A stretch of DNA of 8,405 nt from Muribaculaceae bacterium (GCA_009775125.1 VSPD01000076.1:1-8405); one strand, 5' to 3'; positions 1 through 7,300 are shown, counted from the first letter of the stretch. Translations and numbers: made by a program. The notes: generated by a model from the sequence alone, not told the origin.

Positions 1-30
1 CGGATTCCTTATAATTTTTTTAATCGGAAT

Positions 31-63
31 AAAAAAATGCTAAAATCGCTTGGATTTTAGCAT
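31..63 (-). terminator. Strong intrinsic terminator
   Basis: ATGCTAAAATC (37-47) and GATTTTAGCAT (53-63) form a perfect 11-bp stem with a 5-nt loop. On the minus strand it is followed by an unbroken T run (37-31). It must end a leftward transcript, yet no protein gene precedes it within about 700 bp. Confidence 0.85.
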
Positions 64-156
64 AGAATACGCTTTTATATATGTCGATACCCTCCCTGCC
101 GGTCCGCTGACCGCACTGAAAGGATTGAGCCCGGCACCGTCGCGCGGCGCCAAACT
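31..156 (-). ncRNA. Candidate small noncoding RNA
   Basis: A possible transcript of about 125 nt starts just below a TATCTTTG box (168-161, minus strand) and ends at a strong intrinsic terminator (31-63). Its body is GC-rich and foldable: GGCGCC pairs with GGTGCC around a 7-nt loop, and CGGTC-AGCG-GACCG forms a hairpin. An open frame across the region runs into the terminator and stops only at 20, which argues against a protein. No proper -33 box is visible. A stretch weakly recalls the apical part of SRP RNA but lacks the conserved AGCA side. The family is not recognised; this could also be the 3' end of a longer transcript. Confidence 0.35.
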
Positions 157-160
157 TTTG

Positions 161-168
161 CAAAGATA
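161..168 (-). promoter_or_regulatory. Possible -7 element of the candidate small RNA
   Basis: The minus strand reads TATCTTTG, an exact TAnnTTTG match. No TTTG or TTG lies 19-21 nt upstream, so the call rests on the -7 box and the well-placed downstream terminator only. Confidence 0.35.
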
Positions 169-311
169 ATAAAAATTTCACACTGCCGGCATCCTGCAAT
201 AATAATTTTTTCACAAGTCTCCAACGCATATCCGGCAATGATTACATGTTGTTCCTAATATTTAACGTTAATACCCGTCAATTTTTCATTAATCTGCAAT
301 TAACGGCACAT

Positions 312-527
312 GCCGGAAATGCGGTGCATGTCTTTTATGCAGAAGCGGCAGAGCCGCTGAATATGGTAGGCATGGGCGAAAGCCCATGTTATGTTGTGAT
401 GCTGTTATTCGACTGCGGCCGCAGTCGAACCTCCGCGATGCGTTGGAAACACTTTCGCCCGTGCCTACCATATTCGACCGCCTTGCGGTCCTACTGCTTT
501 TATTTTTAATGCACCGTAATCACGGCC
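312..527. repeat. Concentric ~200-bp quasi-palindrome with nested hairpins
   Basis: This structured intergenic element is built around a centre near 418. Outer ends CGGTGCAT (322-329) and ATGCACCG (509-516) are perfect complements, with weaker pairing out to about 312 and 527. Inside lie hairpins AGCGGC-AGA-GCCGCT (344-358) and GACCGC-CTT-GCGGTC (476-490), then 24-nt inverted arms (359-382 and 452-475) with one mismatch. The left arm also forms CATGGGC-GAAA-GCCCATG (371-388). At the centre is a perfect 22-bp palindrome (408-429). The two outer hairpins sit at matching positions but differ in sequence while each stays paired. Reading frames on both strands are by-products of this symmetry. It resembles a REP- or MITE-like element. 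No transposase is present and its identity is unknown. Confidence 0.8.
408..429. repeat. Perfect 22-bp palindrome at the element centre
   Basis: The half-site TTCGACTGCGG is followed directly by its exact reverse complement, with no loop. It sits at the symmetry centre of the larger quasi-palindrome. It could extrude as a cruciform or serve as a dimeric protein site; neither is shown by the sequence. Confidence 0.9.
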
Positions 528-671
528 TGACACAAATTTACGGCTCATTCGTGGGCATTAACGTAAAAAGCCGCGGTCAAGCAAACCTCCGAGCAGGCAC
601 AAAAAAAAAATTATCCGTCATCACGACGAATAATCTTCTTACCTTAAATCTAATACCATGAAAAACTGATG
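517..671. other. Intergenic stretch with no recognised feature
   Basis: This AT-leaning stretch lies between the quasi-palindrome and the orphan -7 box. It contains a run of ten A (601-610). No gene, hairpin or promoter of note was seen on either strand. Confidence 0.5.
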
Positions 672-679
672 CAAAGTTA
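672..679 (-). promoter_or_regulatory. Orphan -7 promoter element
   Basis: On the minus strand this reads TAACTTTG, an exact TAnnTTTG match and identical to the -7 box of the tRNA promoter. No TTTG lies at 19-21 nt upstream; the nearest TTG is at 16 nt. It points leftward into a region with no protein gene, so it may be inactive or may start a noncoding transcript. Confidence 0.35.
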
Positions 680-712
680 TAGTTTTTATGTTATACAACA
701 TAATTCTACGGC

Positions 713-751
713 AATAAAATTCGGATTGTTAACCTTAATTAACAATCCGAA
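713..751 (-). terminator. Intrinsic terminator after the 5'-nucleotidase gene
   Basis: A perfect 13-bp stem, TTCGGATTGTTAA (720-732) with TTAACAATCCGAA (739-751) and a 6-nt loop, is followed on the minus strand by TTTTATT. It lies 42 nt after the nucleotidase stop codon and is oriented to end that transcript. Confidence 0.85.
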
Positions 752-792
752 CAATATCACACCGTAATATTTATATATTATTTACATATTTT

Positions 793-2286
793 TTACTTTA
801 TATGCATACGTGCCCGCGACGAGGCTGAAATCTTCTTCCCCTTCATCTTGGGAGAGGAAAGATACGAAATCACATCCTCGAAAAGCAATGATGGGCTTGT
901 GGCAACGACGGTTCCGTTGCTAAGCGTAGGCATATAGTCGCCGCCCTCCTCGAGATAGTCGATAGTGGCGAGACGATAAACGCGGTCGGGATCGATCGGC
1001 TTGCCGGAAATTATTATTTCCGTGCAGGTATCGGTGCCGGCGTCATAGGTGATGTCGACATTTTCACTCACGCCATTGCCGTCGACGGCGGCCATCTGGT
1101 TGAAAGCAGGAATAAGGTCGGAGCCCTTGATGTCGGTAACGACAACACGGTTGAAGAACGGCATCACGTCGATTATATTTCCCTTGGATATGCGGCCTTT
1201 GGGCAGGTCGGTACGCAGGCCTCCCTTGTTTATAATGGCAAGGTCGATATTGGGAGCCAGTTCCGCTCCGCGTGTCTTCACAAAATCGGCTGCAAAATTC
1301 AGAAGTTCGTTCGATTTACGAGGCATAGCCTGAGCCGTGCGCCCGACATAATCGGAATACAGCAAGTCGATGTCGCGGTAAGGCTTAATTATTTCTTCGA
1401 CAGCCGGGTCGACGCGGGCATCGAGACGGGCGTCGACAGGAATCAGCTTATATTCAGGCGTCTTGCCAAGACTGTCGAGGTCTACGGTAATCTCAGCCAG
1501 ATATTTGCCTCCGTAGCCCGCCTGCTCCACAACTATGTCGCGGCCTTCGGGGTTCTTTGCTATCGATGTGGGGCTTACAAGCGTATGGCTGTGGCCGCCG
1601 AGCACAAGGTCGATGTCGGGGATGCGCGACACAAGGTCGAGATCGCCGGGAGGCGTCTCCGGCTGATAGCCTATGTGAGTAACGGCTACTACATAGTCGA
1701 CATTTTCAATATTTTTAAGCCACCATGCTCCGTGGCGAGCGGCATCCTCGGCCGGGACATATCGCACGCCCTTGGCATTGTGTTTCGAAATCATGCCCTT
1801 GGGATTGAGGTTTACAGGCAAGAAACCGATGCGCTTTCCTCCCATTTCGCGTATCGCGTAAGGCTTGAACACCGAGTCGAGCGGAGTGCCGGCAAAGTCA
1901 TAATTGAGGCAAAGCAACTCTGCGTCGGCTACGGCAAGATTGTCGGCCAGACGCTGCAAGCCATTGTCAAACTCATGATTGCCAAGGATACGGATGTCAT
2001 AGCCAAGGGCATTCATAAGTTTTTCCTCAAGCTCGCCCTTATATATGGTAAAGAAAAGCGAACCTTGCACCGCGTCGCCGGCGTCGACCAGAATCACATT
2101 CTCCTTTTCGGCACGGATACTGTCGATAAGCACCTTTCGGCGTGCCACTCCGCCCATGCCGTCGGCCCCCGGGTCGATTTGCGAGTGGGTATCGTTGGTG
2201 GCAAGAATCGTCAAAGTCTCAGCCGACGCCGTGGCTGCGAACATCATGGCTGCCGTGGCAGCGAAGTATTTTATTGCATTATACAT
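793..2286 (-). CDS. Secreted UshA-type 5'-nucleotidase / metallophosphatase
   Basis: This 497-aa protein is a bifunctional-type 5'-nucleotidase that should hydrolyse nucleotides, and possibly UDP-sugars, to nucleosides and phosphate outside the cytoplasm. The ATG at 2286 is chosen because it opens directly into a signal peptide (MYNAIKYFAATAAMMF..., likely cleavage after ATASA at about residue 22). A GTG nine codons upstream (2313) is in frame but adds only a non-signal-like extension. The N-terminal calcineurin-like domain keeps its metal motifs: NDTHS (Asp32, His34), DAGD (Asp71), GNHEFD (Asn103, His104, Asp107), THIGY (His194) and GGHSHT (His232, His234). The C-terminal nucleotidase domain starts near residue 310 and has INKGGLRTDL (352-361), PFFN (376-379) and EEGGDY. 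Length and domain order are normal for the family, and no key residue is missing. The gene is monocistronic, with a promoter at 2376-2407 and a terminator at 713-751. Substrate specificity cannot be read from the sequence. Confidence 0.93.
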   Translation of the reverse strand: MYNAIKYFAATAAMMFAATASAETLTILATNDTHSQIDPGADGMGGVARRKVLIDSIRAEKENVILVDAGDAVQGSLFFTIYKGELEEKLMNALGYDIRILGNHEFDNGLQRLADNLAVADAELLCLNYDFAGTPLDSVFKPYAIREMGGKRIGFLPVNLNPKGMISKHNAKGVRYVPAEDAARHGAWWLKNIENVDYVVAVTHIGYQPETPPGDLDLVSRIPDIDLVLGGHSHTLVSPTSIAKNPEGRDIVVEQAGYGGKYLAEITVDLDSLGKTPEYKLIPVDARLDARVDPAVEEIIKPYRDIDLLYSDYVGRTAQAMPRKSNELLNFAADFVKTRGAELAPNIDLAIINKGGLRTDLPKGRISKGNIIDVMPFFNRVVVTDIKGSDLIPAFNQMAAVDGNGVSENVDITYDAGTDTCTEIIISGKPIDPDRVYRLATIDYLEEGGDYMPTLSNGTVVATSPSLLFEDVISYLSSPKMKGKKISASSRARMHIK

Positions 2287-2306
2287 ATTAATCAAATTAC
2301 TAATTA

Positions 2307-2363
2307 GGAACACTTATCGCGAAGCGCTTTGCCCAAAGCAAAGAACCCTCCGGCTTGTGTTCC
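2307..2363 (-). repeat. Inverted repeat in the 5'-nucleotidase leader
   Basis: GGAACAC (2307-2313) and GTGTTCC (2357-2363) are perfect 7-bp inverted ends of a 57-bp segment filling most of the nucleotidase leader. Inside, CTTTG-GG-CAAAG and GCGCTTCGCG are further self-complementary stretches. One half (CAGGAACACAA followed by CC...CCGG on the minus strand) resembles the hairpin at 2738-2756, so this may be a dispersed repeat rather than a gene-specific regulator. Any regulatory role is unproven. Confidence 0.5.
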
Positions 2364-2375
2364 TGATTGACAGTA

Positions 2376-2407
2376 CAAAAGTACAAAAATGGTTAATACA
2401 AAACAAA
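2376..2407 (-). promoter_or_regulatory. Promoter of the 5'-nucleotidase gene
   Basis: On the minus strand, TTTG (2407-2404), 20 nt, then TACTTTTG (2383-2376) match the TTTG / TAnnTTTG consensus at ideal spacing. The -33 box lies inside the T-tract of the tRNA terminator, so the two signals share bases. The predicted start is near 2370, giving an untranslated leader of about 84 nt before the ATG at 2286. Confidence 0.8.
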
Positions 2408-2430
2408 AAAACGCAGAAACAAGTTCTGCG
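2405..2430 (-). terminator. Intrinsic terminator of the tRNA-Arg operon
   Basis: On the minus strand, CGCAGAA (2430-2424), a CTTGT loop and TTCTGCG (2418-2412) form a perfect 7-bp stem followed by seven T (2411-2405). It begins 7 nt after the last tRNA base. Confidence 0.88.
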
Positions 2431-2437
2431 CTTTTCG

Positions 2438-2511
2438 TGACTCGCACAGGATTCAAACCTGTAACCTTCTGATCCGTAGTCAGATGCTCTATTCAGTTGA
2501 GCTAGCGAGCC
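2438..2511 (-). tRNA. tRNA-Arg(ACG), second of a tandem pair
   Basis: This 74-nt cloverleaf reads from 2511 down to 2438. The acceptor stem GGCTCGC pairs with GCGAGTC (one G-U pair) and the discriminator base is A. The D arm is GCTCAACTGAATAGAGC. The anticodon stem TCTGA/TCAGA encloses the loop CTACGGA, giving anticodon ACG, which reads CGN arginine codons after A34 is deaminated to inosine. The T arm is ACAGG TTTGAAT CCTGT. CCA is not encoded. It is identical to the copy 28 nt upstream and is followed after 7 nt by an intrinsic terminator. Confidence 0.97.
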
Positions 2512-2539
2512 TAACAAACAATAATTATGAAAAACTTGG

Positions 2540-2613
2540 TGACTCGCACAGGATTCAAACCTGTAACCTTCTGATCCGTAGTCAGATGCTCTATTCAGTT
2601 GAGCTAGCGAGCC
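2540..2613 (-). tRNA. tRNA-Arg(ACG), first of a tandem pair
   Basis: This 74-nt tRNA is base-for-base identical to the gene at 2438-2511. It has acceptor GGCTCGC/GCGAGTC, anticodon loop CTACGGA (ACG), T arm ACAGG/CCTGT and no encoded CCA. A strong sigma-ABfr-type promoter at 2633-2664 lies just upstream and predicts a leader of about 14 nt. The two tRNAs are separated by a 28-nt AT-rich spacer with no promoter or terminator, so they are probably cut from one precursor. Confidence 0.97.
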
Positions 2614-2632
2614 ATTCCTTGGTTTGCGAGTG

Positions 2633-2664
2633 CAAAGTTATAACCTTTTTTCGAAACTACCAAA
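2633..2664 (-). promoter_or_regulatory. Promoter of the tRNA-Arg pair
   Basis: On the minus strand, TTTG (2664-2661) is followed after exactly 20 nt by TAACTTTG (2640-2633). This matches the Bacteroidetes housekeeping consensus TTTG / TAnnTTTG at its normal spacing. The predicted start is near 2627, about 14 nt before the first tRNA. Confidence 0.85.
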
Positions 2665-2737
2665 TTTTTTCACAAATTTTTATAAATTATTTTTATCCCG
2701 CTTCGCATACCCGGTTTTTTCGGCTAGATAGCAGGAA

Positions 2738-2756
2738 CACAATCCTCCGGATTGTG
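2738..2756. repeat. Short hairpin, possible dispersed repeat
   Basis: CACAATCC-TCC-GGATTGTG is a perfect 8-bp stem with a 3-nt loop. It has no T-tract on either side, so it is not a standard terminator. Its left edge, CAGGAACACAA, recurs on the minus strand in the nucleotidase leader (2363 region), suggesting a shared repeat family. Confidence 0.55.
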
Positions 2757-2767
2757 GTTTATCGTGG

Positions 2768-2916
2768 GGGTGTATCAAAAAGCTGTTTATGCCGAGATTG
2801 TAGGGACGCACGGCTCGTGCGTCCGCAGATTAACGATTGATTATCAATTAATTATCAATATGATTTCCCGGACGCACGGGCCGTGCGTCCCTACTGTTTG
2901 GTATTTTGATACACCC
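2768..2916. mobile_element. MITE-like 149-bp element with 13-bp inverted ends
   Basis: GGGTGTATCAAAA (2768-2780) and TTTTGATACACCC (2904-2916) are perfect 13-bp terminal inverted repeats. They enclose a second pair of 26-nt inverted arms (2800-2825 and 2869-2894), each itself a palindrome. There is no room for a transposase, and no target-site duplication is visible. The element ends 12 nt after the stop codon of the propeller gene. It may be a non-autonomous mobile element or a structured 3' end for the propeller mRNA; the sequence alone does not decide. Confidence 0.6.
2800..2894. repeat. Paired palindromic repeat, copy A
   Basis: Two inverted units, each starting or ending with GTAGGG/CCCTAC, are separated by 43 nt of AT-rich spacer between the arms. 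The left unit is GGACGCACG-GCT-CGTGCGTCC (2804-2824). The right unit is GGACGCACGG-G-CCGTGCGTCC (2870-2890). Over 26 nt the arms differ at one base. The left unit with its flanks is identical over 27 nt to copy B at 8318. Confidence 0.9.
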
Positions 2917-2928
2917 TCTTCCTACACA

Positions 2929-4347
2929 TTAGAGTATCAGCTTCTCGGAGCGTGAGCCTGTGCGCCGTATCACGATGCCGCGATAGCCCTGCGGGTCGGG
3001 GCCGAGCCGTCGGCCATATAGGTCGTAATATTCCACGGAGCCATCTTCGTCGGCTGCTACATCGTCAACCCCGGAGGAGCAACCTGCCGCCTGCGGAAAT
3101 ACAGGCAACGACGGGAACCAGTAGTTTGATATCATCGGATAGTCTTTAAGCATGTTGCCGTCGGCGTCGAAACGACGTGTCACGTAAGTGGGGTCTACAA
3201 ACTTATGAAAGAGCGAGGCGTAAAGTTCATCGGTCTCGGGATGGATGCCAAGCGAACAGCCATAGACGTGCCAGTCGCCATCTTGCTCGTTGAAATCGAT
3301 AATTTTCTCGACCTTGCCGGTGTCGATGTCGTAGCGGAAAACACGATAGTTGGTAAACCAGCTGTTTTGACCTCCGCACCAGTAGAGGCGATTGGTAACA
3401 GACGATGCGCAGAACGGGTCGGGCGTCCAGGCATACCACGAGTTGGACGGAGGGAATATGTCGTCGCCTGCAATGGCAATCACTTTGCGTTCAAGCGTCT
3501 TGGGGTCGACACGAACGATATACGGCACCGCCGCGCCTGTGCCCTGCACATTTTTGGCTACGCTATGCCACAGATAGCCGTCCTTGCTTTGGACTATGGT
3601 GGAGCCAATGCCCGACGTGCGCCGTGGGCGCGTGCCGGTATCGGCCTCGATGGCATCGTCGACAATATCCATCGTGAGCGTCTCCACCACTTCGTCCTTT
3701 TCCGGGTCTACAACAAGCAGTCCATATTGCTGATGCACGGCAAACACCTTGCCCTCGGCAAGAATCATCGCGCCGGTCTGCCCGAAATACAGCGAGCTTG
3801 TGGGGTCGGAATTGGGCTTGTCGTTGTCGCCGCCGGCATTGGGGTTGGCCGAGCCTTTGACCTGGCCCTCGATTTCGAGCGTTTCGAGATTGAGAATCCA
3901 CATGCCATTGCTCGACGACACATAGCCCTTTTTGTCCGTCACGCCCACAAAAGCGCGTCCGTCGCATTGCGCTCCCGATGGGTCGATGAGTTGCAACTGC
4001 TTTATCACCTTCATCGTCGAGGCGTCGGCCACGGTGACGCGTCCGCCCACAACGGAGGCTCCGGGGTCTTTCTCCTGTTTGGCTATCATATACAAGCGTC
4101 CGTCCCAGAGGGCGCCATATTGGTTGGTGCAGCCGAGCTCCACTCCGGGGTTCTCGGACTGAATCACGCGGTAATGCCAGTATTCGCCGCCGGGGTCGTC
4201 GGGCAAAAGATAGTTTACGGTTGAGTTCTGATGCCCGTACCAGTCTTCGTTTATAAAAACGACACCTTTGGTATAGTCGATGTCGGCTGCGACGGCCGAA
4301 GCCGTCGCAAGCGACACGACAATAAATGAAAAGAGTCTGCGTATCAT
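2929..4347 (-). CDS. Exported DUF5074/YncE-like beta-propeller protein
   Basis: This 472-aa protein begins with a clear Sec signal peptide (MIRRLFSFIVVSLATASAVA, cleavage near residue 20-21). There is no lipobox cysteine, so it is probably not a lipoprotein. Residues 22-420 form a repeat-rich beta-propeller. The first blade reads GVVFINEDWYGHQNSTVN, a form of the 'NEG...N.tls' start of DUF5074/YncE-like surface propellers. Later motifs include GCTNQYG, GGRVTVADAST, DGRAFVGV, SDPTSSLYFGQ and DTGKVEKIIDF. The tail (about 427-472) reads GVDDV...VEYYDLYGRRL...GIVIRR...EKLIL, a short version of the T9SS-type C-terminal tails seen on Bacteroidales exported proteins. The protein is paralogous to residues 751-1130 of the upstream product, with an extra insert of about 22 residues near 226-248. 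Its ATG overlaps the upstream stop (ATGA), so translation is probably coupled. No enzyme motif is visible. The family includes the B12 binder BtuG, but the ligand here is unknown. Confidence 0.9.
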   Translation of the reverse strand: MIRRLFSFIVVSLATASAVAADIDYTKGVVFINEDWYGHQNSTVNYLLPDDPGGEYWHYRVIQSENPGVELGCTNQYGALWDGRLYMIAKQEKDPGASVVGGRVTVADASTMKVIKQLQLIDPSGAQCDGRAFVGVTDKKGYVSSSNGMWILNLETLEIEGQVKGSANPNAGGDNDKPNSDPTSSLYFGQTGAMILAEGKVFAVHQQYGLLVVDPEKDEVVETLTMDIVDDAIEADTGTRPRRTSGIGSTIVQSKDGYLWHSVAKNVQGTGAAVPYIVRVDPKTLERKVIAIAGDDIFPPSNSWYAWTPDPFCASSVTNRLYWCGGQNSWFTNYRVFRYDIDTGKVEKIIDFNEQDGDWHVYGCSLGIHPETDELYASLFHKFVDPTYVTRRFDADGNMLKDYPMISNYWFPSLPVFPQAAGCSSGVDDVAADEDGSVEYYDLYGRRLGPDPQGYRGIVIRRTGSRSEKLIL

Positions 4348-7300
4348 TTAAGTACAAGTTTTCGGGATGTGCCGTTCGACATTGTCACGATATACACACC
4401 GGCCGGATAAGACGCACGGCGACTGAAACGCGCTGCGTCGGGAACGAACGAATCGAGCATGCGCCCTGCGGCGTCGCATACCGACACTTTCACGCCTTCG
4501 AGGCCAACTGCCACGATATTGCCGTCTTCGGCATAGATATCGAAGACGCTTTCGGGGTCGGAGATTCCCGATACTGTCGGAATGGTGACCGTGAAATCGC
4601 GGGACACGACACGTCCGTTCGACTCGACAGACAGACGGTAGGTTTTCGCTCCGAGCGCTTTTGGCGTAACGGTAATACGGTGGCCGTCGATCTCGATGTC
4701 GGCTAAACCCTCGCCCGAACGAGTCTCGGGTTCTAACGTAACGCGGATGTTGGCGTCGATGTTATCGTCGTCGGAGAAAGCCACTGTGAGCGGTTCGTCT
4801 TCCACAAACATTTCCACATCGTCGATTTCCGGCTCGCACACATCGGGGAAGATGGGCATGGACTGGAACCAATAATAGGGACGCAATTCTACGGTCTTGA
4901 CAATCTCGCCGGTGGCGGAATTGACAAAATGCGTCCAGTTGAAACGATAATGGCCCGAGGCTTTGGACTCTGTGGTGCCTATGATAAGCACGCCGGTACG
5001 GTCGTCGTAGCGGATTGTGCCGTATGCACCTTGCTTGAGTCCGGGGGTGTATGCGTCGAGGCCTGTAATGTCAATAATCTTTTTAATTTCTCCGGTTTCG
5101 GTATTGCAACTGTAATATACACCGCTGCCACCGTTGGAAATAGACGCGCCGGGAGCAAAAAACAGGTAAGGCGACTTCATCGAAGCGGTGAATTGCGTTG
5201 TGCGCCACGAGCCCCAAGGGCAAGCCACTGTGCCAAATTCGGCGGGAACGACAATGCGGTCGAGTTCTTCAAATGTCTTGAAATCGAGGCAAACGAAGTT
5301 TGATTGCTTGTCGGCAATGGTGGCATACCATACGTTGCCGTCGCTGCCTTGCGTAATACCCTGAACGTTTTTGTCCGATATGGACTTGACGATATTGTCT
5401 GTTGCCGTGTCTATGATGAACACGCCGGTATCCTGTTGGATTACGAATACATGAGAGCCGGCGAGCACCATGTCGCCCACTTGGCCGTTGTAAAGCGCGC
5501 CGGAAGGGTCGGTGTTCGGCTTGCCGTCGTCCTCGCCGTCGAGAACATCACTGTTTACCTTGCCAAGAATCTGCATATTATTGATGTCGACAATATAGAT
5601 GCCCGAGTGCGTGCCCATGTAGACGCGGCCCGGACCTACACCGCAGAGGGCGCGTCCGTCACCGCTTCGCGTTTCGTCGTCCCACATAAGGTCGTCGATA
5701 GAACCAAGACGCTTGAACGTGCGGGCATCAGCCACCACAAGACGGCCACCGCCGGGAAGCGGGTCGCCTCCGTCGATTGCCTGCTTGGAGCTTACAATGA
5801 GTTTATCATCGTAAATAAGGCCGTACTGCGATGTGCAGCCAAACGACATGCCGGGATTCTCTCGTTCATATGCCTGATACACAACATCATAGTCGGGCGT
5901 ATAATAGTTCATGCCGCCGTTGGTGTGGCCGTACCACTCCTCGTTGAGCATGATTGTGCCGGCGGTATAATCAATTTCAGCCTCGCGCTCACGGTCGACG
6001 ACTCGCACCGGAATTGTCTTTTCAAATTCCCCTCCGTCGGAGGCCTTCACCGTCAGGACACATTCGCCGATGCGATGGCCCGACAGCTCATAGAACGGAG
6101 TGTTGACACCATCTACCCAATATTGCACCTTATATGCCGTGGCGATATAATTGTCTTTGCCCGTACCGTTTTCGCTTACAGCTATATCCACCTGCGGAAT
6201 GTCGGCATTTTCAGGCACGACATGCGCGATAAGGCCGGCCATTTCCTTGGGCGTAAGGGTGATATACCCCTCATCGTCGACACAGTCGAAAGTTACGTCG
6301 GTTACAGGGTTGAGCAATGCAGAGGTGAGTTTATACTCTGCCGTTATACCATTGTCGTAATCATATGTGGCGGTGATTGTGGCCTCTCCGGCGATGCGTG
6401 TCGTCGACGCTTTAAGCGTGGTGTTGTTTACAGACGCGACACGTGTATTCGACGATTTAAGCGCTACTTTTGTATAAGTCGCGTCGGCAGGGATGAAGAT
6501 AAGGTTGTTTTCAACTGCCTGCGCAAGGCCGGATTCCACTTCGGCCTGTTCGAAATACATCTCTGTGACCGGCCGCAATGGAGCTTTGAATTCCCCCGAG
6601 CAATCGTTGGAATAGAGGGTTGTCGCTTTTGTCTCTCCCGGCGCGGTATACGAGCCTCTTACTTTTAGTGTGGCCGTTTGCGCTGTAAAGTTTTTGTAAG
6701 CGGTGGCCTTGCCCATGAAATTGGAAGTGGTCATGGCCGATACTATCGAAGGTTTCGTCCATGAGAAGCCCGTGTTAACCTTGCCGCCCTCGGGATACTG
6801 TATGAATATGGGCACGACAAGTGCCTCGTCGGCCAAAGCATAGTCCAGCGATTCGGGGATAGTGATTATTTGGTCGGAGTCGAGAGCCGGACGGAACAGC
6901 AGATACGGAAGCGAAACCGACATCTCGTCCTCTGTCTGACACGACACTACCATCACGGCATTGGGATTAAGCCAGCGTTGGTCGCTCACGCGGTTGAAAC
7001 GGTCGTCGACGGTGCGCTTCACATAGCATCTCCATTCCCCTTCAAGGCCGGTATGATCGGTCTTGTCTCCAAACGAACCGTTGCAGTCGGAATCAAATTC
7101 AATCTTGCGGTCTTTGCCGCTGCCCGTGGCCGTAAGGCGCGGGTCGGCATTGGCGATATTGGCAATCACGGTTTGAAGATTGTCGTCCCAGCCGCCGCTC
7201 CAACGGTAGCCGTAAACGAGATTTTCGGGACCTTTGCCGTCGTTGAACTGGAACACTACGGTGGCCGACTTTTCTCCCTCGCCTACCCAAAATTTCACTT

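Noticed and set aside
80..135. Possible SRP (4.5S) RNA domain IV
   Set aside because: The minus strand has GTCAG...CCGGCAGGGAG, which resembles the SRP tip, but the conserved AGCA of the symmetric loop is missing and the usual GGAA tetraloop is GGCA.
20..238. Minus-strand 72-codon open frame
   Set aside because: It runs through the strong terminator at 31-63 and stops beyond it. It has no recognisable domain, and the region is better explained as noncoding.
246..661. Several overlapping small open frames on both strands
   Set aside because: They cross the quasi-palindrome. Their similar peptides on opposite strands come from the inverted symmetry, not from coding.
1585..2307. 240-codon plus-strand open frame
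   Set aside because: It is antisense to the 5'-nucleotidase, whose metal and catalytic motifs are intact.
2287..2313. GTG start for the 5'-nucleotidase
   Set aside because: The in-frame GTG at 2313 adds nine residues before the signal peptide. The ATG at 2286 gives a normal signal sequence.
2870..2890. Standard intrinsic terminator of the propeller operon
   Set aside because: The hairpin is strong but is followed by GGGAAATC on the minus strand, not a T-tract.
2800..2894. CRISPR array
   Set aside because: There are only two units, in inverted rather than direct orientation, with no cas genes; they are palindromic repeats.
3205..4224. 339-codon plus-strand open frame
   Set aside because: It is antisense to the 472-aa propeller gene; it has no domain, signal or promoter.
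5304..6668. 454-codon plus-strand open frame
   Set aside because: It is antisense to a well-supported 1295-aa gene with clear domains. Long antisense frames are expected from GC-rich codon use, and no domain is recognisable in this one.
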